Source: JBIOJM01 sp044450785
Lineage (GTDB): Bacteria > Planctomycetota > Planctomycetia > Isosphaerales > Isosphaeraceae
Assembly (NCBI GenBank): GCA_044450785.1
Contig: JBIOJM010000044.1
Coordinates: 1-43,807, forward strand
Length of the DNA stretch: 43,807 nt
Direction of reading: 5' to 3'
Both the position numbers and the translations under genes were made by a program. The notes beneath the pieces were generated by a model that did no database searches, had not been told where the DNA came from, and worked only from the letters and a program-made list of their open reading frames with translations. Shown here piece by piece: positions 23,093 to 31,683 of the stretch (position 1 is its first letter; each line of letters begins with the position of its first letter).

Positions 23093-25830
23093 ATCTCAAC
23101 TCGAATGGCACGTTCACTTACACCCCGACCGCCGGCTTCACCGGCACCGACAGCTTCACGTATGAGGACAGCGACGGCCTGCTATCCAGCAACGTCGCCA
23201 CGGTCCTGCTCTCCGTCACCGCGCGAGCGCCCGTCTCGAACAACGACACGTACTCGGTCGCGCACGACACCGTGCTGGCGGTTTCGACGGCGACCAATTC
23301 CTACTACGGCGGGACCGCTGGCGTGCTGGCCAACGACGTCGCCGCCGGCGTCGACACCCTCACCGCCCTACTGGTCTCGACCACCCAGCACGGGACGCTC
23401 ACGCTCAACGGCGACGGGACGTTCACGTACACACCGGCCGCGGCCTACTACGGCACCGACAGTTTCACATACCGCGCTGCCGACGGCGCATTGACCGGCA
23501 ACGTGGCGACGGCCACGATCAACGTGACCGAGACCGCCCCCGTCGCCGCCCCCGACACTTACACCATCGCCCACACCGCACCCTGTCGATCACGTCGACT
23601 TATAGCGGGGTGCTGGCCAACGACCACGACGCCGAGCACGACCCGCTGACCGCGACGCTGGTCTCCGGCGTCAGGCACGGCACGCTGACGTTCAACGCCA
23701 ACGGGACGTTCACCTACGTCCCCACGGCCGGCTACTCGGGGACGGACAGCTTCACGTACCAGGACAGCGACGGCCTGCTTTCCAGTACAGTGGCGACGGC
23801 GACGATCACCGTCACCGAGAGCGCACCGGTGGCGAACAACGACAGCTTCACCATAGCCCACGATCACACGCTGACGACGAACGGGTATCCCTATGCCAGC
23901 GTGCTGGGCAACGACTCCGACGCCGACGGCGACACCATCACCGCCACCCTCCTGACTTCGACCAGTCACGGCACGTTGACCTTCAACACCATCGGCACCT
24001 TCACCTACGTCCCCAACGCCCACTTCTACGGCACCGATAGCTTCACCTACAAGGACAGCGACGGGATCTTGTTCAGCAACGTGGCGACCGTGACGATCAA
24101 CGTCACCGAGCGGGCGCCCGTGGCGAACAACGACGGCTACACGATCGGTCACGACCGCACGCTGTCCACCACCACCGCCAACGGAGTGCTGGCCAACGAC
24201 TCCGACGCCGACGGCGATACCTTGACCGTCTCGGTCGTGTCGGGCGTCCACCATGGCACGTTGACCTTGAACGCCAACGGGACGTTCACCTACACGGCGG
24301 CCGCCGGTTATTCCGGGACGGACAGCTTCACGTACCAGGACAGCGACGGCCTGCTCACGAGCAACGTGGCGACCGTCACCATCACCGTCACCGAGAGCGC
24401 GCCGGTCGCAAGCAACGACACATACACGATCGGGCATGATCACACCCTGACGGTCTCGGCCTCCGCCTTCGGCGCCAGCGGCGTGCTATTCAACGACACC
24501 GACGCCGACGGCGACACCCTCACCGCATCCGTCGTTGCGAACGTGCAGCACGGCACCCTGACGTTGAACGCCAACGGGACATTCACGTATGTCCCGCAGG
24601 CCGGCTACTCCGGAACGGACAGCTTCACGTATCAGGACAGCGATGGGCTGCTCACCAGCAACGTGGCGACCGTCACCATCGCCGTCACCGAGGGCGCGCC
24701 GGTGGCGAACAACGACGCTTACACCATCGGGCACGACCGGACCCTGGCGGTCAACTTCGGCGGCGTCCTGGCCAACGACACCGACCCCCAGGGCGATGGA
24801 CTGACCGCGACGATCGTCTCCACCACCCAGCACGGCACGCTCACCTTCAACAGCAGCGGCACCTTCACCTACGTCCCCAACACCCACTTCTACGGTACCG
24901 ACACCTTCACTTACAAGGACAGCGACGGCACGCTCACCAGCAACGTGGCGACCGTCACGATCATCGTGACCGAGAGCGCACCGGTGGCCGCCGCCGACAG
25001 TTACTCGGCGATGCCCGGCCAGACCCTGACCGTCCCCGCGGCCACCGGCGTGCTGGCCAACGACACCGATGCCGACGGCGATACGTTGACGCCCACGGTG
25101 GTCTCCAACGTGAGCGATGGGACCCTGACCTTGAATGGCGACGGTTCGTTTACCTACACCCCCAAGGCGGGATTCACGGGCACCGACAGCTTCACGTACC
25201 AAGACAGCGACGGCGTGCTCACGAGCGGCGTGGCGACGGTCACCATCACCGTCGGGGCGTCGGCCCTGGTCGCCGCCAACGATCAGTATGACGTCGCGCC
25301 CGGCAAGACACTCAAGATTACGACCGTCGGCATCCTGGCCAACGACACCGATGCCAACGGCAACCCGATGACCGTCGCGCTGGTCGCGAACGTCCAGCAC
25401 GGGGCCCTGACCCTGAACTCCGATGGGACGTTTACCTACACGCCCACCGCGGGGTTCACCGGGACGGATAGCTTCACTTACCAGGATACCGACGGCACGC
25501 TCACGAGCAACGTGGCGACCGCAACGATCACCGTGGCCGACCAGGCGCCCTTAGCAGTCAACGACAGCTACACCGTGGCGGTATCCGGCACGCTCACGGC
25601 CACGACGGCCAACGGCGTGCTTGCCAATGACATTGACGCGGTGGGCAACCCGATCACCGCGGTCCTGGTCACGAACGTCCAACAGGGCACGCTGACCCTG
25701 AATGCGAATGGCACGTTCAATTACATACCGTCCTCGGGGTACGCCGGGACGGACAGTTTCACGTACAAGGATACCGACGGCACGCTCACGAGCAACGTGG
25801 CCACGGTGACGATCACGGTCGCCGCGGCAA
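20300..25830 (+). repeat. About 19 tandem cadherin/VCBS-like repeats (roughly 285-300 bp each)
   Basis: Counting the opening block of each unit (A-P-V-A-x-N-D-x-Y-T, or a variant) gives 19 units across the three frames of the broken gene. Units differ by substitutions but share long near-identical DNA stretches, for example the part encoding TDSFTYQDSDGLL. The Asp/Asn-rich loops (NDTDADGDTL) are typical of calcium-stabilised beta-sandwich modules forming long rods on adhesins. Such similarity favours unequal recombination and makes assembly error-prone. Confidence 0.85.
23092..23576 (+). pseudogene. Giant surface protein, middle segment in a third frame
   Basis: Between the two frame changes, this segment reads the end of one repeat and one full repeat plus the start of another (NSNGTFTYTPTAGF, APVSNNDTYSVAHD, TLNGDGTFTYTP, APVAAPDTYTIAH). 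It has no start of its own. At about 23575 the sequence GCC CAC AC CGC ACC lacks one base compared with the GCC-CAC-GAC-CGC-ACC pattern of sister repeats (IAHDRTL). After it, the frame shifts to the one that runs to 30869. Because the protein pattern is unbroken across both joints, this is one gene with two single-base losses, real or artefactual. Confidence 0.75.
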
Positions 25831-28800
25831 CGCAGACGCCGATCGCATCCGCCGCGAGCGGATCATCGACGGGTACCGGATCATCCGGGTCCGCCGCCGG
25901 CTCGGCGTCACTCGCGGCCGCGGGGGCCGGCCTGGTCCCGTTCGCCTCGAGCGCCGCCCGCACCGGATCGGCCGCGGCCGGATCGGTACCGAGCGGTCCA
26001 GGCGCCCTCTACGCCGGGTTCGCCGGCCTCGGCTCGCTAGCCCCGACCACGGTCGCGGCCGGCGGCACCGATGCTGGCTTCCACGGGACAGGGTCGATCG
26101 TCGCCGGCGGCGGAGGCAGCGACGGCCTGCTGCTGTATAACGGCACGCTCGCATACGGAGAGTACGTCCCCTACGGGCTCTACGGGGATCCTTATGGGAT
26201 CGTCTCGGGCGTCTCGGGCGTCACCAATGTAGGCCTGTATGGCATCGGTCTCTACGGCGCCGGCTACGTCGGCGCGGGGCTATATGGCACCGGACTCTAC
26301 GGCGCCGGCTACTTCGGAGCGGGCTGGCTGGGCGGCACACTCTACGGCTGGGGTGCTTACGGCGCCGGCTGGGGCGGTTACTACGGCGGCGGCTGGGGCG
26401 CTTACGGCGCCGGCTGGTATGGCTATGGCTATGCCGGATTGGGTTGGGGCGGCCTGGGCTATGGAGGCTACGGCTGGCTCGGCGTCTACCCCGGCTGGGG
26501 ATGGTACGGCGGTACCGGTACGTACACCAGCTCATACTCCTCCGGCAACGGATCCTGGACGGCCACCTGGTCCTACAGCGGCAGCTCGTCGTCGGGCTCC
26601 GCCTCCTGGACCGCCACCGATACTTATTCGAGCGACGGCCAGGGCGACGCCTCCTGGAGCTATAGCTACAATGGGAGCGACTCGTTCGATCTCCAGATCG
26701 GCGGGGATAGCTACCAGGCCAATGAGTCGAGCTTCGCCCAATGGTCCAGCTCGGTCAGCAGCAACCGCTCGTCCAGCTACAGCGAGTCCGACGGCTATAC
26801 CGGCAGCTACTCGGGCGAGGACAAGGGGAGCACGACATACGGCAACGGCACGAACCAGTTCGACGGGTTGGAGTCGTCCAATGTGACGGACAGCCACCAG
26901 GCCTCGGGCGGCACGAACTCCGACGGCAGCGGCTCGGGCAGCTCGAGCTTCAGCTCGAGCGGTTCGAGCAGCTTCGGATACACCGATGCCAGCAGCCAGT
27001 CGCGGGGCAACAACGCGTCGAACTCGACCCTCGGGGAGAGCTCGAGCGAGCAGTTCAGCGACGGCGGCTCGTACAGCGGCAGCTCGGACGGCCAGGGCAA
27101 CTTCAGCAGCAACTCCAGCACGAGCTACTCGGACAGCGGGACCGACGGCGCGACGTATTCGGTGTCGGGCAGCGCCACGATCACCACGCCGAACGACAAC
27201 GGCTCGGAGACGTACACGGGCAATTCCAGCGCGTCCGACCAGTTCGCCGACCAGGGCGCGTACACCGGCAGCGGCTCGAATAGCGGCTATACGTCGACCG
27301 GCAGCTACAGCCACGGCGACAGCGGCGCCAACTCGGCGAGCGCGAGCCTCCAAGGCAGCAATACGTTCCAGACCCCGACGGACAGCGGCTCGGAGACGTT
27401 CAACAACGGCTCGAATTTCGCGGACAAGTTCAACGACACGTACACGAGCGGCGGATCGTGGGGCACCAACGGCCAGAACAACGGCACGAACTCCGCCAAT
27501 CACACCGACAGCGGGACTGCCGGGTTCAGCTTGGCGGTCAAGGGGACCGATACCTACAACTCGTCGTCGGGCAACCCGTCGTCGGGCAACGCGAGCACCG
27601 ACAGCGGCTCGGAGAGCTACGCGCAGGCCCGCGGTACGAGCGTGGCGTTCGCCGACCAGGATTCGGCCGGGAGCAGCGACAGCAATAACGTGATCGGCAC
27701 GTCCGCGAGCTACGGCCACAGCAACAGCGGCGGCGACTCCGCCTCGTTCGGCGATCAGACCGGCTCCACGACCACGACCGACAACGGCGCGTCCAGCACG
27801 AACAGCAATTCCGCCCACTCCGTCGGCGGCACGGATAGCGAGACGGATGACGAGCAGACGAGCGAGACGGACACCAGCACCATCATCGACGCGACGCCCG
27901 GCGCCGCGGACGTCTCCACCGACACGGAGAACCTGACCGATGATACGGGCTCGTCCGACCAGTACAGCGATCTCACCGTGGTGAACTCCGTCGCTGCACC
28001 CGGGACGACCTCGACGACGACCAGCGTCAACGATTCCGACAGCGGGACCGATACCGACTCCAGCTCCGAGCAGGCGACGACCACCGAGAGTGACCAGTGG
28101 TCGAGCGGCGTTTCGCCCGCCGGAAGCGATTCCTGTTCCTCCAGTTACACTGATTCAAACAGCACCGCCGACACGTACGCCAGCGCGATCGTCTCGGTGG
28201 TAACCGTCGTCAACGGTCAATCGGTCTCGACAGCCACGACCACCGACAGCGGCTCGGACTCCTCATCCAGCACGGATCAGTCGACAGACTCCGAATCCGA
28301 TATCCTTTCCGGTGGCGAGACGGTTACCACTTCCGAAAATCAAACCGAGCAGCACAATTCCAGCGATCAGTACAGCGACCAGAGCCAGATCAACTCGGAG
28401 GTACAGGACGGGGTGACCAATGGCGTCGAGACCAACATCGATTCCGACCAGGAAACCAACTGGTCGAGCAGCAGCACGACGGGCCCCTACTCCGGGCCGG
28501 CGACGTCCACCACGGGCGGCACCGAGACCGACTCGGGCACGACCACCATGACTGAGAGTTCCAGCGACACTCAATCCGACACGGACCAGAATGTCGTCAC
28601 CGACACCGCCGGCACGATCACTTCGAGCCAGTCCGCAACCGACGTCTCGAGCAACACCAATTCCCAGACGCTGACGAACCAGGGGACCGATACCTTCAGC
28701 GGGATCCCCGAGAACGGGAACACCTACAGCGGGACGGGCAGCTTCAACGAGACCGACACCACGACGGAGAGTGACTCCCTCCAAAGTACGACCAATACCA

Positions 28801-30869
28801 CCACTGACGCTGCGGGTAACCCCAGCGGCAGCGAGCTCGTGACCCAGGACGAGACGGACACCTGGAACGGCGTGAGCAATGACACCGGCAACATCAGCAC
28901 GAATGGATCTGGCTCCGACGCAGTCACGATGACGACCAATAACTCCGGCACCATGACCACTCACGAGACCGCCCCGACGACCCTCACTGCCGGAGTCGAG
29001 GACGACCAAGACGACGCAACCAGTCAGGTTGTGTCCTCCACGAGCGTCTCGGAAAGCGACGCCCAGTCGAGTTTTTCACAGGCCACGACCGACAATCACA
29101 CGGACACAACCCTCTCGGGTTCCGCGTCAAATGAGGTCAATACCGAGACCAGCGGCGACAACCCGGTCACGACCACGAACGGGAGTCAGACCAGCATCTT
29201 CGCGGTGCTGCAACTGATAGTCATGCAGGTTACTGGCGGTGGCTCCGGGGGCCAAAACGTCACCTCCAGCCAAGGCACGACAGGCGGCGCCGCAACCGCT
29301 CAACAGGGCGTCGGGACCGGTGCTCAGCCGGCCCAGGGGAGCGGAGCAACGACCAATCCCCCGCCGGCGGGCGTCTACACCGTGTCCGGCTCAGTCAGCT
29401 ACGGCCCCAACAACCTGCCGGTCCGCTTCGCGCTCGTCAAGGTCTACGAGACGTTTCCATTCATGGCCCGGGTCGGGATTCCCAAAACGCTCCTGGGAGA
29501 AACCTATACGAAAGACAACGGCAGCTTCACACTGAGCCTCAACCTGAACGAAGTCGCTGCGAACGCGACCGGACTAAGTGTACAGGTTTACACAACTTCC
29601 AATCCGTCCCTCTCGAACAACCAGATTAACGTCTCGTCGGGCGATGTGACCCACTATGTTGCATGGACATTGCCCCTGCCGACCCAGGCCAAACCCACGC
29701 TGATCGTCCCGAACATGACGATCAGCAACACGACCGATTCTGGGATGGCCTTCTGGGTTTACGATTGGTCGTTGTATTCCGCCCAATTCCCGGCCACGGT
29801 TCCGGATTTCCAGAAGAGCGGCCCTCAAAACATCGACTTTGCAGCTCTCGGGAAAACTTCCTGGACGTTGCTGCATACCCCCCACATCCTCCAGGGCAGT
29901 TATGCAAGTCCTACGGTCATGCACGAGTTCGGCCATGCCGTGGCACAACTGGGAGGGTTCTTCGCTTGTTCGCTACCCTTCCAGGGCTACTTGAACCACG
30001 AGCTCGGCTCTGACATGAGGGCCCAGTTTGGTTGGAGCTCTGACCTCCCGACGTTCGCATTTTCTGAAGGCTTTGCCAACTTCTTCAGCATGGCGGTCCA
30101 GAACTTCGCGAACGTGGCCAACCCCCAGTACGGCGGCCAGTACTCGCCCGAGGCCAACCAAATCCGCGGCGAGACGGACGAAATCGGGGTCATGCAGTTG
30201 CTCTGGGACCTCGCCGACCCCGCGAACGAACCCGGAGTGGATGACGTGGAATTGAGCTATGACGGAGCGAAAGGCTTCCCGGCTCTCGTCAAGTTGATCG
30301 ACGACAAGGACGTCATGAACGTCCAAGACCTCTGGAGAGCCTTGCTCTCCACAACGACGGACCTCGCCACGATCGCCGCTTACGGGAGGGTCTTCACGGC
30401 CCACGGGATGGCCGCTGGCAACCTCGGGATGACGGTCGGCGGGGCGTCCACCACCGTGGTGCCCGTCGGCGGCCCGGTCCCCAAGTTCACGTGGACCATC
30501 CCCAACGGGCAGCCCTACCTGGACCAGAATACCGGTGCCTTGATCCGGGCGGCCGGGCCGCTCTTCAACCAATTCCGCGTCGTGATCTACAATGCGAATG
30601 GCACAGGCGGCTACACGCAGCTCCTCGCGACCGAATATATGACAAACGGGACCGGTTCACTGGGGATCAATGGCAATCTGGCCACCTGGAGCCTGAGCGC
30701 GCAGGTATGGGCGGTCATCAAGGCGACACCCGGAAAAAAGGCGATCGTGGTCCAGTCAATCGACTCGCACACGGTGCCAGACGGTATCCGCATTCGCGGC
30801 GCGGGGAGGACGAAAGAGGTAAACACCGGACCCTACTGGAGTGTATTCTTCTTCACAGTCACCCCTTGA
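23610..30869 (+). CDS. Giant surface protein, C-terminal part: repeats, Gly/Tyr-rich and Ser/Thr-rich segments, zinc metalloprotease-like domain
   Basis: 2,419 codons from GTG 23610; the coherent frame begins at about 23577. In order: about eight cadherin/VCBS-like repeats (to about 25830); a Ser/Gly/Ala linker; a Gly/Tyr/Trp-rich block (about 26150-26530); a very long Ser/Thr/Asp/Gly/Asn-rich region with almost no Cys or Lys (to about 29380); a carboxypeptidase-regulatory-like beta domain (VSGSVSYGPNNLPVRFALVK, about 29380-29650); a domain with HEFGH at residues 2105-2109 and an SEGFANFF block whose Glu is 2153, as in gluzincin proteases; and a C-terminal beta domain. No LPxTG-like or membrane anchor is seen. 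It is probably secreted or attached through repeats. Function as adhesin or matrix protein with protease activity is inferred. Confidence 0.85.
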   Translation: MLANDHDAEHDPLTATLVSGVRHGTLTFNANGTFTYVPTAGYSGTDSFTYQDSDGLLSSTVATATITVTESAPVANNDSFTIAHDHTLTTNGYPYASVLGNDSDADGDTITATLLTSTSHGTLTFNTIGTFTYVPNAHFYGTDSFTYKDSDGILFSNVATVTINVTERAPVANNDGYTIGHDRTLSTTTANGVLANDSDADGDTLTVSVVSGVHHGTLTLNANGTFTYTAAAGYSGTDSFTYQDSDGLLTSNVATVTITVTESAPVASNDTYTIGHDHTLTVSASAFGASGVLFNDTDADGDTLTASVVANVQHGTLTLNANGTFTYVPQAGYSGTDSFTYQDSDGLLTSNVATVTIAVTEGAPVANNDAYTIGHDRTLAVNFGGVLANDTDPQGDGLTATIVSTTQHGTLTFNSSGTFTYVPNTHFYGTDTFTYKDSDGTLTSNVATVTIIVTESAPVAAADSYSAMPGQTLTVPAATGVLANDTDADGDTLTPTVVSNVSDGTLTLNGDGSFTYTPKAGFTGTDSFTYQDSDGVLTSGVATVTITVGASALVAANDQYDVAPGKTLKITTVGILANDTDANGNPMTVALVANVQHGALTLNSDGTFTYTPTAGFTGTDSFTYQDTDGTLTSNVATATITVADQAPLAVNDSYTVAVSGTLTATTANGVLANDIDAVGNPITAVLVTNVQQGTLTLNANGTFNYIPSSGYAGTDSFTYKDTDGTLTSNVATVTITVAAATQTPIASAASGSSTGTGSSGSAAGSASLAAAGAGLVPFASSAARTGSAAAGSVPSGPGALYAGFAGLGSLAPTTVAAGGTDAGFHGTGSIVAGGGGSDGLLLYNGTLAYGEYVPYGLYGDPYGIVSGVSGVTNVGLYGIGLYGAGYVGAGLYGTGLYGAGYFGAGWLGGTLYGWGAYGAGWGGYYGGGWGAYGAGWYGYGYAGLGWGGLGYGGYGWLGVYPGWGWYGGTGTYTSSYSSGNGSWTATWSYSGSSSSGSASWTATDTYSSDGQGDASWSYSYNGSDSFDLQIGGDSYQANESSFAQWSSSVSSNRSSSYSESDGYTGSYSGEDKGSTTYGNGTNQFDGLESSNVTDSHQASGGTNSDGSGSGSSSFSSSGSSSFGYTDASSQSRGNNASNSTLGESSSEQFSDGGSYSGSSDGQGNFSSNSSTSYSDSGTDGATYSVSGSATITTPNDNGSETYTGNSSASDQFADQGAYTGSGSNSGYTSTGSYSHGDSGANSASASLQGSNTFQTPTDSGSETFNNGSNFADKFNDTYTSGGSWGTNGQNNGTNSANHTDSGTAGFSLAVKGTDTYNSSSGNPSSGNASTDSGSESYAQARGTSVAFADQDSAGSSDSNNVIGTSASYGHSNSGGDSASFGDQTGSTTTTDNGASSTNSNSAHSVGGTDSETDDEQTSETDTSTIIDATPGAADVSTDTENLTDDTGSSDQYSDLTVVNSVAAPGTTSTTTSVNDSDSGTDTDSSSEQATTTESDQWSSGVSPAGSDSCSSSYTDSNSTADTYASAIVSVVTVVNGQSVSTATTTDSGSDSSSSTDQSTDSESDILSGGETVTTSENQTEQHNSSDQYSDQSQINSEVQDGVTNGVETNIDSDQETNWSSSSTTGPYSGPATSTTGGTETDSGTTTMTESSSDTQSDTDQNVVTDTAGTITSSQSATDVSSNTNSQTLTNQGTDTFSGIPENGNTYSGTGSFNETDTTTESDSLQSTTNTTTDAAGNPSGSELVTQDETDTWNGVSNDTGNISTNGSGSDAVTMTTNNSGTMTTHETAPTTLTAGVEDDQDDATSQVVSSTSVSESDAQSSFSQATTDNHTDTTLSGSASNEVNTETSGDNPVTTTNGSQTSIFAVLQLIVMQVTGGGSGGQNVTSSQGTTGGAATAQQGVGTGAQPAQGSGATTNPPPAGVYTVSGSVSYGPNNLPVRFALVKVYETFPFMARVGIPKTLLGETYTKDNGSFTLSLNLNEVAANATGLSVQVYTTSNPSLSNNQINVSSGDVTHYVAWTLPLPTQAKPTLIVPNMTISNTTDSGMAFWVYDWSLYSAQFPATVPDFQKSGPQNIDFAALGKTSWTLLHTPHILQGSYASPTVMHEFGHAVAQLGGFFACSLPFQGYLNHELGSDMRAQFGWSSDLPTFAFSEGFANFFSMAVQNFANVANPQYGGQYSPEANQIRGETDEIGVMQLLWDLADPANEPGVDDVELSYDGAKGFPALVKLIDDKDVMNVQDLWRALLSTTTDLATIAAYGRVFTAHGMAAGNLGMTVGGASTTVVPVGGPVPKFTWTIPNGQPYLDQNTGALIRAAGPLFNQFRVVIYNANGTGGYTQLLATEYMTNGTGSLGINGNLATWSLSAQVWAVIKATPGKKAIVVQSIDSHTVPDGIRIRGAGRTKEVNTGPYWSVFFFTVTP
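26150..26530 (+). other. Gly/Tyr/Trp-rich low-complexity segment of the giant protein
   Basis: About 125 residues made almost only of Gly, Tyr, Trp, Ala and Leu, in short motifs such as LYGAGY, GWGAYGAG and GYGGYGW. It divides the cadherin-like rod from the Ser/Thr-rich region. Similar compositions occur in adhesive, silk-like or self-associating proteins. Its role here is unknown. Confidence 0.85.
26530..29380 (+). other. Ser/Thr/Asp/Gly-rich segment of the giant protein (about 950 residues)
   Basis: A long stretch dominated by Ser, Thr, Gly, Asp, Asn and Gln, with loose repeats such as TDSGSET, SSDQYSD and TTTESD. Hydrophobic residues are sparse and Lys and Cys almost absent, so it is acidic and probably extended or beta-helical. 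The hydroxyl density makes it a plausible O-glycosylation target. Codon frame is intact throughout. Confidence 0.85.
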
Positions 30870-30936
30870 AACAAGGCCCGGTGCGGCGGACGCACCCTCT
30901 CGCAGAGGCTCGACCTGTCTACGGATCGGAGGCTCC

Positions 30937-31563
30937 ATGGCTGCAGACAACCACGCCGGTCGCTCGGCGAGGACCAGGAAGCGGGTCGTGCTCCCCGTTG
31001 TCCTGATCGTTCTTGCCGGCCTCGCCGCCCCGATCGTCTCCAGAGAAGTCTGGCTGTTGCGTGAACAGTCCAACATTCATCACCTGCACGAGGAGGCGCG
31101 TCGCCTCGGAGGCGACGCCGAAATCCCGGAGGGGGGCATCGATTACTGGGGGTGGAGGATCCAATTGATCGTCGATCTCAGCAACTCTAAAGTGGGCGAT
31201 GAAGAGCTCGCACGCCTGCAACGCATGCCAGGATTCCAACACCTGAGCATGTTGAGCCTCGCAGGCTCGCGGATCACCGACAAGAGCCTCAAGTTGCTCG
31301 AGAGTTACCCGGGCTTGATCTCGGTAAACTTGTCGCACACGGGGGTCACGGACAAGGGCTTGGAGTCGCTGGCGAAGCTTCCTTCCCTGTCCAACATTAA
31401 TCTCTCGGGGACGAATGTGACCGACGCGGGGCTGGATGCGTTGATCAGAAGCCGCAGGTACCTGGTAGGCGTCGACCTGACCAAGACGAAAGTCACGGCG
31501 GAAGGTTTGCGGAGATTCTCCGAGGCGTTCCCCCAGGTGTACATCACCCCTGATCGGCGATAG
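30937..31563 (+). CDS. Membrane-anchored leucine-rich repeat protein
   Basis: 208 residues from ATG 30937, chosen because CGGAGG stands just before it; an upstream in-frame start at 30841 would lie inside the previous gene. A basic N-terminus leads into one transmembrane helix (VVLPVVLIVLAGLAAPIV, about residues 18-35), which makes it a type II anchored protein. Four to five short leucine-rich repeats of about 24 residues follow, with the L-x-x-L-x-L-x-x-T-x-V-T-D-x-G-L pattern (SVNLSHTGVTDKGLESL, NINLSGTNVTDAGLDAL) common in planctomycetes. It would present a protein-binding surface outside the membrane. It follows the giant gene by 67 bp in the same direction, but a functional link is unproven. 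Confidence 0.8.
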   Translation: MAADNHAGRSARTRKRVVLPVVLIVLAGLAAPIVSREVWLLREQSNIHHLHEEARRLGGDAEIPEGGIDYWGWRIQLIVDLSNSKVGDEELARLQRMPGFQHLSMLSLAGSRITDKSLKLLESYPGLISVNLSHTGVTDKGLESLAKLPSLSNINLSGTNVTDAGLDALIRSRRYLVGVDLTKTKVTAEGLRRFSEAFPQVYITPDRR

Positions 31564-31683
31564 CACTCGTCTTCGACGCAAGGCCATCAAGGAAGAAGGG
31601 GGTTAGCAAGTTCAGGGGAAACGGCGTTAAATGAGTGAGGGGAAACAGAACCGATCGCGGTCCCAGGTCAGAGAAAGAGCCAC
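31564..31683. other. Short intergenic spacer
   Basis: 120 bp between the LRR and HEAT genes. GAGAAAGAG just before 31684 is a weak ribosome site. Nothing else recognised. Confidence 0.4.

Noticed and set aside
23085..23580. Programmed frameshifting in the giant gene
   Set aside because: No slippery heptamer with a downstream structure is apparent, and each site is explained by a single missing base compared with sister repeats.
20300..25830. CRISPR array or DNA-level satellite
   Set aside because: Units are about 290 bp and coding, with no short repeat/spacer alternation.
26532..27818. 428-codon antisense Ala/Arg/Val-rich ORF under the Ser-rich region
   Set aside because: Complement of Ser/Gly/Thr codons; no start signal or recognisable domain.
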